Shown one piece after another: positions 22,132-33,949 of a stretch of DNA of 64,000 bases. The notes below the pieces were generated by a model. The model was not told the DNA's origin. It did no database searches and saw nothing but the letters and a program-made list of their open reading frames with translations. The stretch comes from Viola odorata (lineage: Eukaryota; Streptophyta; Magnoliopsida; Malpighiales; Violaceae), in the NCBI GenBank assembly GCA_963691705.1, contig OY829545.1, positions 30,119,475 to 30,183,474 of the forward strand. Direction: 5' to 3'. How positions within the stretch are numbered: the first letter of the stretch is position 1; the number at the start of each line of letters is the position of its first letter. The position numbers and the translations under genes were made by a program.

Positions 22132-25100
22132 GTGAACCTATCTCACAATGTCTGTGCAGTGCAGCAGCTCCTAGAGAAGTGCAAAGATCAAGGGACTTTC
22201 ACCATTCCATGCCAAATCGGGAATAAGAAGATTGAAAAGGCCCTTTGCGACTTAGGGGCTGGTATCAATGTGATGTCCCTGAGTGAATTCGAGACTTTGA
22301 AGATAGGGACAATGAAGGAGACTGACTTGGTAATCCAGCTGGCTGATCGAACGATCATCCGACCTAAGGGCGTAGTAACCGATGTCTTGGTAATGGTAAA
22401 CGATTTCATTTATCCAGTGGACTTTTATATAGTTGAAATGAATGTTCAACTACCTTCTTGCACCACTGACATTTTATTAGGAAGACCTTTCCTAAGGACA
22501 TCGAAAGCAAAGATTGATTGCTTCGAAGGAAGTATAATTCTGGAATTTTGCGGAAGAACAATTAAATTCAGCATTACTGAAGCCTTAAAACATCCTAATG
22601 ATTTTCATTGCGTTAATTTTCTGGATGTTTTAGATCCAATTACTGAGGAAATGACTGACATTTATATTAACGACCCCCTTGAGTATATTTTGAGCAGGGG
22701 AATTTCCACAAGAACTCTAAAAGAATTAGAGGACAGAACTGGAGATCAGAAGGAACTCCAAGAAATTTTGGACAGTTTGGCCGATACAGAAGGCACAGAC
22801 CTGATCTTGGCCTAAAGCTTGGCCAAGACACAAGCCAAGACTACCAAAATCAAGAAGAAAACTGTGAGTTATCAATTTGTGCAGTCTTCGGTTCCTAAAT
22901 TTCTACCTTCTGTTGTGCAGGCACCACAGTTGGAATTAAAATCGCTACCAGACCATCTCAAGTATGCCTATCTAGGCCTAGACGAGACCCTACCTGTTAT
23001 TATTTCAGCAAAACTAACGGAGGATGAAGAAGAGAGATTGGTGGCAGTCTTGAAAATGCACAAATAAGCGATTGGATGGACCATGGCAGATATCAAGGGA
23101 ATATCAGCCAACATCCGTACCCATAATATTTACGTGGAAGAGGATAAGAAGCCCATTCGGCAACCCTAGAGGAGATTAAACCCTCCGATGATGGAAGTTG
23201 TTAAAAAAGAAATAATCAAATTGTTAGATTCGGGTGTTATTTATCCTATTTCAGATAGTAATTGGGTGTCTCCTGTGCAAGTGGTTCCTAAGAAAACTAG
23301 AACTACAGTGATCGAAGGAGATGATGGCACCCAAAGAATGACACGAATTCAAAACGGATGGAGGGTGTGTATTGACTGCCGAAGGCTTAATCAAGTCACT
23401 CAGAAGGACCATTTCCCATTGCCGTTTATCGACCAAATAGTGGAGAGACTTACTAGAAAGTCTCACTATTGCTTCTTGGACGGCTATTCGGGGTTTCATC
23501 AAATCCCCGTTGCACCCGAAGACCAAGAAAAGACAACGTTCACTTGCCCATTTGGAACGTTCGCCTACCGACGCATGCCATTTGGGCTATGCAATGCGCC
23601 TGCAACCTTTCAAAGGTGCATGGTAAGTATATTTTTTGAATATGTAGAGAAGAGCATCGAGGTGTTTATGGATGATTTTACCGTTTACGGTAATGATTTC
23701 GAACAATGCTTACATAATTTAGAAAATATTTTAAAGAGATGTGTCGATACGAGTTTAGTCTTAAACTTTGAAAAATTCCATTTTATGGTGGACCAAGGAA
23801 TTGTCCTTGGCCATGTGATTTCAAAGAAAGGCATTGAGGTTGATCAAGCCAAAATTGACACTATCAAGAACTTGCGTTACCCCTCATGCTTGCGTGAGGT
23901 TAGGAGCTTTCTTGGACATGCAGGTTTCTATCGTAGGTTCATAAAAGACTTCTCAAAGGTAGCTGAACCAATGTGCAAGCTACTACAAAAGGAGGTAGAG
24001 TTCGACTTCAATGAAGGATGTCAGAAGTCGTTCGACGAGCTAAAGGAGCGATTGACATCAGCACCGATCATCCAAGCCCCGGACTGGAGCTTGCCATTTG
24101 AGCTGATGTGCGACGCAAGTGACGCTGCTGTTGGAGCGGTTCTTGGGCAGAAGAAAGCAAAAGATCCGCACGTGATCTATTATGCATAAAAAATGCTAGA
24201 TGATGCCCAAAGAAATTACACCACAACAGAAAAAAAACTTTTTGCAATAGTTTTTGCCTTGGAAAAATTTAGATCTTATTTATTGGGCACATAAATTATT
24301 GTATTTTCTGACCATGCGGCATTGAAATACCTCTTGGTCAAGCATGAGGCCAAACCTAGACTAATCCGTTGGATTCTCCTTTTACAGGAACATAATCTGG
24401 AAATTAAGGACAAGAGCAGTAAGGGAAATCTTGTGGTAGACCACCTAAGCCGCTGCATAGCAGAAGGGGACCTGGAACCAGTAAGGGTAGAATTTCCTGA
24501 CGAAAAACTATTTTCAGTCGCACTGTCTAGCCCGAAGTCTAGGCCAAACCCTCAGCCAAACCCGCGCCTATGGTACGCTAAAATTGCAAATTACCTTGCA
24601 ACAGGTAAACACTATGGTGATATGACTACCTATGAGAGAGTAAAGGTCAAACATGACAGTAAGTACTATGTCTGGGATGACCCTTATTTATGGAAATTAG
24701 GCACTGATCAATTACTTAGAAGGTGTATACCTCAAGGTGAGACTTTGTCTATTCTTAAATTCTGTCATTCTCAAGCATGTGGAGGCCATTTTGGAGCAAG
24801 AAGGACAACCCTAAAAGTCTTAGAGGCTGGTTTTTATTGGCCTAGTATTTTTCAGGACAGTTTTCTATTTTGTAAAACTTGTCCCGCTTGCCAAAAAGTA
24901 GGGAATATTAGTTCCCGAAATGAAATGCCTATGAATTTTATTCTTTCATGTGAAATATTTGATATATGGGGCATAGATTTTATAGGACCTTTCCGCACTT
25001 CTTTTGGCAATAGATATATTCTCTTAGCTGTGGATTATGTATCAAAATGGATAGAGGTGAAAGCCACTAAGAATGATGATGCTAGGACTGTTATCTCTTT

Positions 25101-25863
25101 AATTAAATCTAACATCTTGAACAGATTTGGAATTCCTCGAGGGATCATTAGTGATCGAGGAACACAGTTCTGCAACAAGATTTTATCTTCCCTTTTCAGG
25201 AAATATGGCATCACACATAGAGTATCCACAGCCTACCACCCTCAATCAAACAGCCAAGCAGAAGTGTCGAATAGAGAGGTGAAATCTGTCTTGGCCAAGA
25301 CAGTAGACCTAGACAGACGCGATTGGAGCCAGCGGTTAGATGACGCATTGTGGGCCTGCAGAACGGCTTACAAAGGCCTAATCGGAATGACGCCTTACAA
25401 GCTAGTCTATGGGAAGGCGTGCCACTTGCCAGTAGGGTTGCAACACAAAGCCTATTGGCCTATACGAAAGTGCAACTTGAGCTATGACGAAGCTGGGCAA
25501 GAGAGGAAATTACAACTCCATGAGCTAGAGGAGTTGAGAGACCAAGCCTATGACAATTAGTTGATTTTCAAAATCAGAATGAAAGCCTACCACGACAAAC
25601 GAATTATTGGAAAACCTCTCCACACAGGGGAGAAGGTTCTCCTTTATAATTCCCGTTTTAAGTTATTTCCTAGAAAATTAAAAACAAGATGGGAAGGCCC
25701 TTTTGTTGTTACTAATATTTACCCACATGGTGCAGTAGATATTAGAAACGAAAAAACAGGTGCCGAGCTCAAGGTGAACGGACAAAGATTGAAGCCATTC
25801 TTTGAAAGTTTCCAGGAAGAAAAAAATTCTAAAAAGGTGGACTTACCACCAGAAGACAAGTGA
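22132..25863 (+). pseudogene. pol: A1 pol: protease, RT, RNase H, integrase
   Basis: One frame holds all domains. Protease has CDLGAGINVM near 22245. RT has WRVCIDCRRLNQ, LDGYSGFHQI and FMDD at about 23669-23680. RNase H keeps MCDASDAAVGAVL. Integrase has an HHCC region ([11 protein letters not shown] .. CKTCPACQ) and D/D/E in [17 protein letters not shown] and SQAEVSNR. After the stop at 25558 the C-terminal part ([13 protein letters not shown]) continues to 25863. Other in-frame stops are at 22813, 23065, about 23167, 24187 and about 24292. Apart from stops the frame is nearly free of shifts, which suggests decay mainly by point mutation. Confidence 0.93.
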
Positions 25864-26005
25864 AGAAAATTCAGAGTCAAGCCTAGGACTTAAAATAAGG
25901 GCGCTACAATGGAGGCAACCCTTGTTTCTTTTATTTTTAGGAAGTTTTTATTTTATTCTTGTCACATTTGATTTCGCTGGGTTGTTTTTGATTTTGCACA
26001 GGAAA

Positions 26006-26024
26006 TTAAGTGTGGGGAATTTGA
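26006..26024 (+). promoter_or_regulatory. Internal polypurine-tract-like site in A1
   Basis: TTAAGTGTGGGGAATTTGA is identical over 19 bases to the tract at the 3' LTR boundary (27335-27353), but sits just after pol. A2 has AGTGTGGGGAATTTGA at 30391-30406. It could act as a second plus-strand start, which is an inference. Confidence 0.6.
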
Positions 26025-27334
26025 AGCAGGTTGGCCAAGAGCTTGGCCAAGCCTTGGGGTTAGATTATTTTACAGTAGAGCCGCTCTTTGTGAGTTAGTG
26101 GGACGCGTGTCAGCGCCGTCTTTTAAAGGTCTTTAATTGCTTTTTGAACGGACAAATCCAAAGAGCAATTAATTGGAATTTATGGAAAGCGTGGGAAAAA
26201 TAGATCACCACCTCTGTGTATTCCCTTCCCACTCTCACACAATCATACCCACGTAACCAACAAATTTGGCCTCCCACCTGAGCTAAAAAGCAACAGTCCC
26301 TTCTTCTTCTTCTCCCCCAAATCGCACAAAATTCCCAGAAAACCTAACACTAACCCACGATCATTTCACTCTCCATTCCTCTCTCGCAACCATGAACCCA
26401 CCAAATCAAAGCCCGCCCTCTAACATTCCAGAGGCTAGTGACGACCTCCGTGGAGCGGCACCGCCTGTCTTCCCGACCGACAGAATCTCTGCCGTGAGAC
26501 GTCTTCTCTAGACACTCGAGGACAACGATTCGATGTCCTCAGAGGATGACTTGCCTGGTGAGTCAGAGGACAGCGTTGAGGGAGTCGATCGGGCCGTGGT
26601 CGTGAGTGATGAAGACTCCGACGAGGTCCCTCTTGCGAAGCGGATGTGTCCTTCCGTTCCAGCATCGGCAGGGGAGAGAGAGAGCAGGCGACAGAAGAGG
26701 CTCCAAAAGAAGATAGGAGCAGCCACAGCATCAAATCCAGCTCCTGCCGCCGCAGTCGTACCCACACCACCACCAGTCTTTAGGCACCTCCAGCAAAGAC
26801 ACCGAATCCATCTATGCCACCTCCTACTCCAAAAGATCCAACACTGAAAGAACCTCTAGGATCTGATCTAGGCCAAGCTTCAGACCAAGATCACCAGACT
26901 CCAGCAGCTTGATCTGCTTTTGCCCCCAGGTCGTTTCTTTCTTTTCTTTTATTTTTCTGCTTTTTATTTGTCTCTCCACACAATGAGGACAGACAACATG
27001 CGGAACTCAAATGGCACCAGTCTTTAGGCACTTTTGGAAAGACAACCCAGCGGTGGGACTCAAATCTTTGGTGAACTCTTTGCCCTATACCTTATCAATC
27101 AAATCTAGTGGGGTGTCTTGATACCATGTGGAAGGGGTATGCTTAGGGTATTGATTATTCCTTGTTAGTCTAGCATTGGATATCTTAGTGAAAGTGTCTT
27201 GGCAGATCCAGTGAAGGGGTAAACAGCCTGAAATTGAGAAAATTCGGGGGGCTCATGATGTCTGTTTTGTTTCGTCGTGTTTTTATTTCTTCTTTTTAAG
27301 TCTTTAAGTCTATATGCTTGGGGGCAAGCATAGT

Positions 27335-27350
27335 TTAAGTGTGGGGAATT
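27335..27350 (+). promoter_or_regulatory. A1 3' polypurine tract
   Basis: GTGTGGGGAATT directly precedes the LTR start TGATTACATTG. The same tract precedes the LTR at 33950. Confidence 0.75.
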
Positions 27351-28886
27351 TGATTACATTGTATTTCATCATGTTTTATTGTCCATTTACTTGTTGAATT
27401 GGGCAGTAAAACTACTGATTTATCCTTGTATTTCCCATATCTTAGCAGCTCTGGTCTGGAGGTGAATTATTGAAGATCTAATTTGTGGAGCTCTAAAGCC
27501 ATTTTCTTGAGTCTTGGCCAGGATCTTGGCCTAGACATTTCCGCGTCCAAAGTAGCGCGCACCGGAGTCGTCTTAGCCAAGCCTGCGGCCAAGACGCTTT
27601 CGCGATAAAGGAAGAAACGTGGATCGTTTGGACCGCTTCCCGCATTAGGCTTTGCAGCTGGCATGTCGCAGCTGTCCCGCAAATCTTGAGGGATCTGAAG
27701 CATATCTCTTGAAGAATCCCGCATGGGATCTCCTTCTTATGTAATTGCGATTTACTTCCCATTATTAGAACAATTTATTATAGCAATCTTTTAGAGATTT
27801 TCTAGGAATTAGAGTTGGATTAAGATAGAGGAGTTTTAGGGCTATTTAGCCGAACATTGTTCACCTCTGTCCACATCGATCATCACCCATCCATCGTCAG
27901 ATCGGAACTTTTCTTCTCTTTCTTCTTCGAAACAATTTGCTCCGGATTTATTTAAATCTCAGATTTAATCTATATATGCAATCAAGTATTCTTACTTTTT
28001 ATCTATGAGTATGAGTAACTAAACACCCATTCTTGGTAAGGGTTGATGAGCTGAAGTTCTTATGTATTCGTGAGATCAATTCGTACTTAATAATCTCTTC
28101 TCTTGTATTTATTTATTTCTTGAACTTAATGTATCACTTACTCACTAGGGACAAGGTTTGATCATCTTTGTGCTCTAGTAGAGAAGAGTTGCAGCCGGTC
28201 TAGAAGGAAAGGGAGTACCCGTCGGCTAGACAAAGCAGGTGACTAGTCTCGCGCCAGACTAGAAGAAATAAGTAATCTAGGTCAAGACCAGATTGACAAC
28301 CTAGGGTTCCATAGGGAAACACCTTGACCTAGGTACTGCCTTCCCCTATACCATTGAGGAAGCGAACAACCATTCAAGACAGCAGTCAAACGGATAAACC
28401 CTTTAACCAGCAAGGTGTCCCTTGGCTAGGATTATCAGGAAAGGGAGTACCCGCCAGGTAATTTGAAGAGGAGGGAAGACAGGAGTGAACAGGAGTACCT
28501 CCACTCTATAGCAGTGCTATGAACGAAGAGATGAATATACTTGAATCTATGATCGAAGCATAAGAACGCAAGCTCTCATATCACCCTTACCTGGAATTCC
28601 CTTTTACTAGATTTATTTCAATCTTGACCCCTGTCTTGGCCAAGCCTTTGGCCAATACTACTTTGAACTATTTTTACCTCTTTCTGTTTTGTCTTTATTT
28701 TTCGATTCTACTAAAACCAAATCCAGTGACGAGGAAGTCAAACCAAGAATTACATCTCCTAGAGGTCTCTGTGGACAATCCTCTTACCATCATCTACAAA
28801 TTCTTGTAGACAGTGATAAGTTGTATTTCTACCCCCAATTTCATACCTATTTCACTACTATATTTGACATGTTCGACGCGCGATCA
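27351..28886 (+). repeat. A1 3' LTR, full length (1536 bp)
   Basis: It starts TGATTACA and ends GCGCGATCA, giving terminal TGAT/ATCA. It matches the LTR at 33950-35487 almost throughout, and in inverted form 19036-20125 and part of 28934-29244. The small ORF at 28624-28809 is inside the LTR and unlikely to be a gene. Confidence 0.9.
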
Positions 28887-28933
28887 AATTTTAGCCAACC
28901 TGCTTCAAATTCCCCGGCAACGGCGCCAAAATT

Positions 28934-29244
28934 TGATCGCGCAATGCCCAATGCGGGAAGCGGTCCAAACGATCCACGCTTCTTCCTTTATCGCGAAAGC
29001 GTCTTGGCCGCAGGCTTGGCAAAGACGACTCTAGTGCGCGCTGCTTTGGACGTGAAAATGTCTAGGCCAAGATCCAGGCCAAGACTCAAGAAAATAGCTT
29101 CAGAGCTCCACAAATCAGATCTTCAATAATTCACCTCCAGACCAGAGCTGCTAAGATATGGGAAATACAAGGATAAATCAGTAGTTTTACTGCCCAATTC
29201 AACAAGTAAATGGACAATAAAACATGATGAAATGCAATGTAATC
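28934..29244 (-). repeat. Shortened Athila-like LTR (311 bp)
   Basis: The first part matches 27351-27650 in reverse. It then jumps from CCGCATTGGGC directly to the last bases GCGCGATCA, so about 1.2 kb is missing. Both ends are intact (TGATTACA.../...GATCA) and a good primer site follows. Confidence 0.85.
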
Positions 29245-30340
29245 AAATTCCCCACACTTAAACTATGCTTGCCCCTAAGCATACAGACTCAAAGACTCAA
29301 AAAGAAAAAATAAAAACACAACGAAACAGAATAGACATCATGAGCCCCTCGAATTTTCTCAATTTCAGGTTGTTTACCCCTTCACTGGATCTGCCAAGAC
29401 ACTTCACTAAGATATCCAATGCTAGACTAACAAGGAATAATCAATACCCTAAACATACCCCTTCCATATGGTATCAAGACACCCCACTAGATTTGATTGA
29501 TAAGGTATAGGGCAAAGAGTTCACCAAAGATTTGAGTCCCACCGCTGTGTTGTCTATCCAAAAGTGCCTAAAGACTGGTGCCATTTAAATCACTTTGATA
29601 GATTTTTTTATTTTTTTATTTTCTTTATATGTCCTAGCATTTTTTCAGACATGGCACATAGACAGAGCTTGTCCTTTTCCGCGGGGACTTCCACCTTTGT
29701 TATGTCTGTCCTATGACGCTCCAACACCTTTCATTGTCTCACACTTTTAGGCAGATAGAACAACACACCCAAATCATGGCAGCAAACCCCGTTACCCTAA
29801 TAAAAGTTAAGGTCTTAGCTAAATGTCCCTACGACCATGTGGATGGTTAATGTTTGCGAATCATTAGAGTATATGCCCCTTAGGCATTGATCATTTACGC
29901 TCATTCGCTTCCCTGTTACTAAAGCATTGAATCCCCTAGGAAAGTGTCTAAATGCAGTCCCACCAAAAGACTAAACAACCTAAGCAAGAAAACAGGGGTC
30001 CAGATGTGCACTCACGAAACAGACTCAAAACATGCAGAAAAATACAAATAAAAATCATGCAAATGACAGACTCTAAACTGGACAGATGCATGCAAACATG
30101 AAAAATTTAAAACAGAAAAAACTGACACACAAAAATTCAGACACTCAACACAACAATTATCATAAAACACAAACCAATGTACATCCTCCCCACACTTACA
30201 AGACACAATGTCCTCATTGTGTGGAGAGACAAATAAAAAGCAGAAAAAGAAAAGAAAAGAAAAAATGACCTAGGGGCAAAAGCAGATCAAGCTGCTGGAG
30301 TCTGGTGATCTTGGCCTGAAGCTTGGCCTAGATCATAGGC
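29245..30340 (-). repeat. Inverted copy of the Athila-like 3' internal region
   Basis: Reverse complement of 32816-33949, with partial match to 26867-27350. It includes the polypurine tract and TTCAGGCCAAGATC-type words. I see no gene on either strand. Confidence 0.85.
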
Positions 30341-30773
30341 TATCCCTATCTTGAAATTCTTGGTATTTCAATGCCGCATGGTCAGAAACCAGTGTGGGGA
30401 ATTTGAAGCAGGTTGGCCAAGAGCTTGGCCAAGCCTTGGGGCTAGACTGTTTTGCAGCAGAGCCGTTCTTTGTGAGTTAGTGGGACGCGTGTCAGCGCCG
30501 TCTTTTAAAGGCCTTTAATTGCTTTTTGAACGGACAAATCCAAAAAGCAATTAATTGGAATTTATGGAAAGCGTGGGAAAAATAAATCACCATCTCTGTG
30601 TATTCCCTTCCCACTCTCACACAATCATACCCACGTAACCAACAAATTCGGCCTCCCACCTGTGCTAAAAAGCAACAGTCCCTTCTTCTTCTTCTCCCCC
30701 AAATCGCACAAAATTCCCAGAAAACCTAACACTAACCCACGATCATTTCACTCTCCATTCCTCTCTCGCAACC

Positions 30774-31373
30774 ATGAACCCACCAAATCAAAGCCCGCCC
30801 TCTGAAATTCCAGAGGTTAGTGACGACCTCCATAGAGCGGCACCGCCTGTCTTCCCGACCGACGGAATCTCCACCGCAAGTCGACCGGGCCATGGTCGTG
30901 AGTGATGAAGACTCCGACGAGGTCCCTCTTGCGAAGCGGATGTGTCCTTCCGTTCCAGCATCGGTATGGGAGAGAGAGAGCAGGCGAGAGAAGAGGCTCC
31001 AAAAGAAGATGGGAGCAACTGCAGCATCAAATCCAGCTCACACCACCGCCGCCGTACCCACACCACCACCGCCACCGCCGGCGAAGCAACTAGCCGTGGC
31101 TGCACCACCAAAGAAGACCACTGGCCGATTCAAACAAGTGGCCCATAAAAAGACCCCGACGAAGAAGCCGGCGAGGATTCCAGATTCATTGCCACCTCCT
31201 CCAAACCCTAAGTAGGGCAAAACCAGTGCTGCTCCTTCCACCGCCAAAAGCAAAGGGAAGAAGAAGGTGATCGAGGAAGATGATGCTGAGGATGATGAAG
31301 ACATTTTAGTCTTGGCCAAGACTCTGACCAAGACTGCTAAGGTACCCACTCTCCCCCCCCCCTGTACACACTA
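30774..31373 (+). pseudogene. A2 upstream 3' ORF (acidic, Lys/Pro-rich), frameshifted
   Basis: ATG 30774 gives MNPPNQSPPSEIPE, as in A1. A deletion relative to A1 near 30870 changes the frame. The other frame reads MVVSDEDSDEVPLAKR, a coiled Arg/Lys stretch, Pro-rich and Lys-rich parts, and an acidic stretch EEDDAEDDEDILVLAKTL; there is one stop at 31214. It probably was the N-terminal half of the next ORF. No known domain is seen. Confidence 0.6.
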
Positions 31374-31382
31374 AAAGGTTGG

Positions 31383-32688
31383 TTGAAGTTTGACACACCA
31401 GACCTCAAAGCTAAATTGCGTGAGATGCATCTTTGTGACATTCCTGCATTTGCTAGGTTGGACTTTGATTTTCTTGATGCTATGGGACTAGGTATTAAAA
31501 TCAGAGAGTTTGTTTATGCTATTGGTTGGGTCCCTTTCATGTCTGTTGAATATGATGCATATACTGAACTGTGCTTAGAGTTTCACACATCTTTTTGGTT
31601 TGACGAGGAAACCTTGTATGTTAGGGGTAGAGACAAACCAGACTTTGTTGCTGCTGATGTGATTAACTTTCGTTTGTGCAATAAATGGAGTCATTTATCT
31701 ATGGATGCTTTCAATTCTTTGCTTGGTTTTGCTGATAGTGACGAGGCCATTTTTTACTATCCCACTAATTGGGATAATAATGTTGCCTTTAGAGAGATCA
31801 CTGGTGATCCGGATGCTAAGTTCGATAGGAACTCTAAGGCACATGCTATTCTAAACCCAGCGCTTAGGATGCTCCATAGAACCTTGTCTATTAACCTTTC
31901 GGGGAAGACAAAGGTTTCTGGAAATTTAGCCAAGTCTGAACTGTTTTTGCTTTGGTGTATTTTACACCAGAAAAGAGTCAACTTAGGTTTATATTTGGTC
32001 CAGCAATTGCACGCCCGTGAGTCTAAAACTAAATTGATTTTTGGGTCCCTCATCACTTGGATTGTAATTAAATCTGCTAGTCTTGATCTGTCTGCTGTTG
32101 ATTTACATAAGAACTGTTCTCCCAAGATTCTGGATTTGAGGGCCTTCGACCAAATGGGATACTTCCATTTGGAAGAAGGGTTTGTTGCTTGCAATACAGG
32201 TTTTACGCCGGTTGGAGATCACATTTTCTCCAAGAAGAATGATGGCATCTACAAGCTCAGACTTATCCAGATCCTAGGAGAAGCAGCAGAGGACGTTCTT
32301 GCCGATGATCTTGGCCAAACATCAGGCCAAGACATCCCCATTCCAGACGCTGCAGCTGATCTAGGCCAATCCTCGAGCCAAGAACCCTCAGCCAATGCAT
32401 CCGCAGATCCTCCAGCATGGGCCACAGAATTCCAAGCCTGGTAGCTGCTCATCCTTGAGCAGCAGAATATTATCCTGGACCGTCTAGGCCAAGACAAGCC
32501 CCAGGATAAAGCACAAAACCACATATCCGCATCCACCAGTGACGAGGTGCCTCACTGGGCTAAAGCCCTTTCTGACCGACAAGATGTCCTCCTTGAGCAA
32601 CAGAAACTCACCAGGACCAACGTTCTCCATGTCTATCAGCATCTGCAGGTCCACCTAAAGTACCTCAGAGCTCTGTACGATAATTGAG
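31383..32688 (+). pseudogene. A2 3' ORF, Athila-type, with one internal stop
   Basis: This is open for 353 codons to TAG 32442-32444, then in the same frame to TGA at about 32686. It occupies the position after pol where Athila elements carry their extra ORF, sometimes called env-like. Motifs such as KFDTPDLKAKLREMHLCD, FLDAMGLGIKIREFVYAIGW and EFHTSFWF resemble Athila 'ORF-1' proteins. I see no signal peptide or membrane segment, so an envelope role is not supported. The C-terminal part is Gln-rich with LGQxSGQD repeats encoded by the 22-nt word. The true start is unclear; the first ATG in the frame is near 31425. Confidence 0.65.
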
Positions 32689-33949
32689 CTCCGACAGTGA
32701 GTCCTCTGATGAGGAGGATGATCCCGAAACACCAGCACCGCCAGCAAAGACACCGCATCCATCTATGCCACCTCCTACTCCAAAAGATCCAAAACTGAAA
32801 GACCCTCCAGCCTCTGATCTAGGCCAAGCTTCAGGCCAAGATCACCAGACTCCAGCAGCTTGATCTGCTTTTGCCCCCAGGTCATTTCTTTCTTTTCTTT
32901 TATTTTTTTGCTTTTTATTTGTCTCTCCACACAATGAGCACATTGTGTCTTTTAAGTGTGCAGAGGATGCACATTGGTTTGTGTTTTATATTTATGTGTT
33001 TTATGATAATTGTTGTGTTGAGTGTCTGAATTTTTGTGTGTCAGTTTTTTCTGTTTTAAATTTTTCATGTTTGCATGCGTCTGTCCAGTTTAGAGTCTGT
33101 CATTTGCATGATTTTTATTTGTATTTTTCTGCATGTTTTGAGTCTGTTTCGTGAGTGCACATCTGGACCCATATTTTCTTGCTTAGGTTGTTTAGTCTTT
33201 CGGTGGGACTGCATTTGGACACTTTCCTAGGGGATTCAATGCTTTAGTAACAAGGAAGCGAATGAGCGTAAATGATCAATGCCTAAGGGGCATATACTCT
33301 AATGATTCCCAAACATTAACCATCCACATGGTCGTAGGGACATTTAGCTAAGACCTTAACTTTTATTAGGGTAACGGGGTTTGTTGCCATGATTTGGGTG
33401 TGTTGTTCTATCTGCCTAAAAGTGTGAGACAATGAAAGGTGTTAGAGCGTCATAGGACAGACATAGCAAAGGTGGAAGTCCCCGCGGAAAAGGACAAGTT
33501 CTGTCTATGTGCCGTGTCTGTAAAAATACAAAGAACACTTGATATGTCTGAAAAAATGGTTGGACATAAAAAGAAAAAAAATAAAAAAAAAATCTGTCAA
33601 AGTGATTTAAATGGCACCAGTCTTTAGGCACTTTTGGGTAGACAACACAGCGGTGGGACTCAAATCTTTGGTGAACTCTTTGCCCTATACCTTATCAATC
33701 AAATCTAGTGGGGTGTCTTGATACCATGTGGAAGGGGTATGTTTAGGGTATTGATTATTCCTTGTTAGTCTAGCATTGGATATCTTAGTGAAGTGTCTTG
33801 GCAGATCTAGTGAAGGGGTAAACAACCTGAAATTGAGAAAATTCGGGGGGCTCATGATGTCTGTTCTATTTCGTTGTGTTTTTATTTTTTCTTTTTGAGT
33901 CTTTGAGTCTGTATGCTTGGGGGCAAGCATAGTTTAAGTGTGGGGAATT

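Larger units (their letters stand above)
25864..27350 (+). other. A1 3' internal region with an internally deleted 3' ORF
   Basis: This lies between pol and the 3' LTR. It parallels 30390-33949 of A2 but lacks the main 3' ORF. A start at ATG 26391 (MNPPNQSPPS) has a stop after about 42 codons and continues as DEDSDEVPLAKRMCPS to about 26790. The sequence then jumps to the part that in A2 follows the ORF (CAGCAAAGACACCG). About 1.7 kb of A2 sequence is missing here. Confidence 0.75.
19008..28886 (+). mobile_element. A1: Athila-like Ty3/gypsy element with an inverted 5' LTR
   Basis: The body 20130-27350 reads primer site, gag, protease, RT-RNase H, integrase and 3' region on the plus strand, followed by a normal LTR at 27351-28886. 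At the 5' side the LTR is present but reversed and truncated (19036-20125). The tRNA-Asp primer site and the FMDD RT box fit the Athila lineage. Many in-frame stops show it is inactive. Confidence 0.88.
28887..30389 (-). mobile_element. Inverted Athila-like fragment with a shortened LTR
   Basis: Reading the minus strand from 30389: about 28 bp of RNase H coding sequence (matches 24308-24336), the 3' internal region (matching 32816-33949), a short LTR (29244-28934), a primer site (28928-28912), and then the sequence that follows the internal polypurine site. It lies tail to tail with the LTR 27351-28886, with 47 bp between the two LTR ends. There is no coding capacity. Confidence 0.85.
30390..33949 (+). 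mobile_element. A2: 3' portion of a second Athila-like element
   Basis: It starts abruptly at the internal polypurine-like site and repeats 26011 onward. It carries the longer 3' ORF region missing from A1, then leads into the LTR at 33950. Gag and pol of A2 are absent. Confidence 0.85.

Noticed and set aside
28624..28809. Small ORF in the Athila-like LTR (also at 35225)
   Set aside because: It lies wholly within the LTR, is broken in other copies, and its LAKPLAN residues come from the dispersed 22-nt word.
31383..32688. Calling the A2 3' ORF an envelope gene
   Set aside because: No signal peptide, no membrane segment and no cleavage site are visible. Position alone is not enough.
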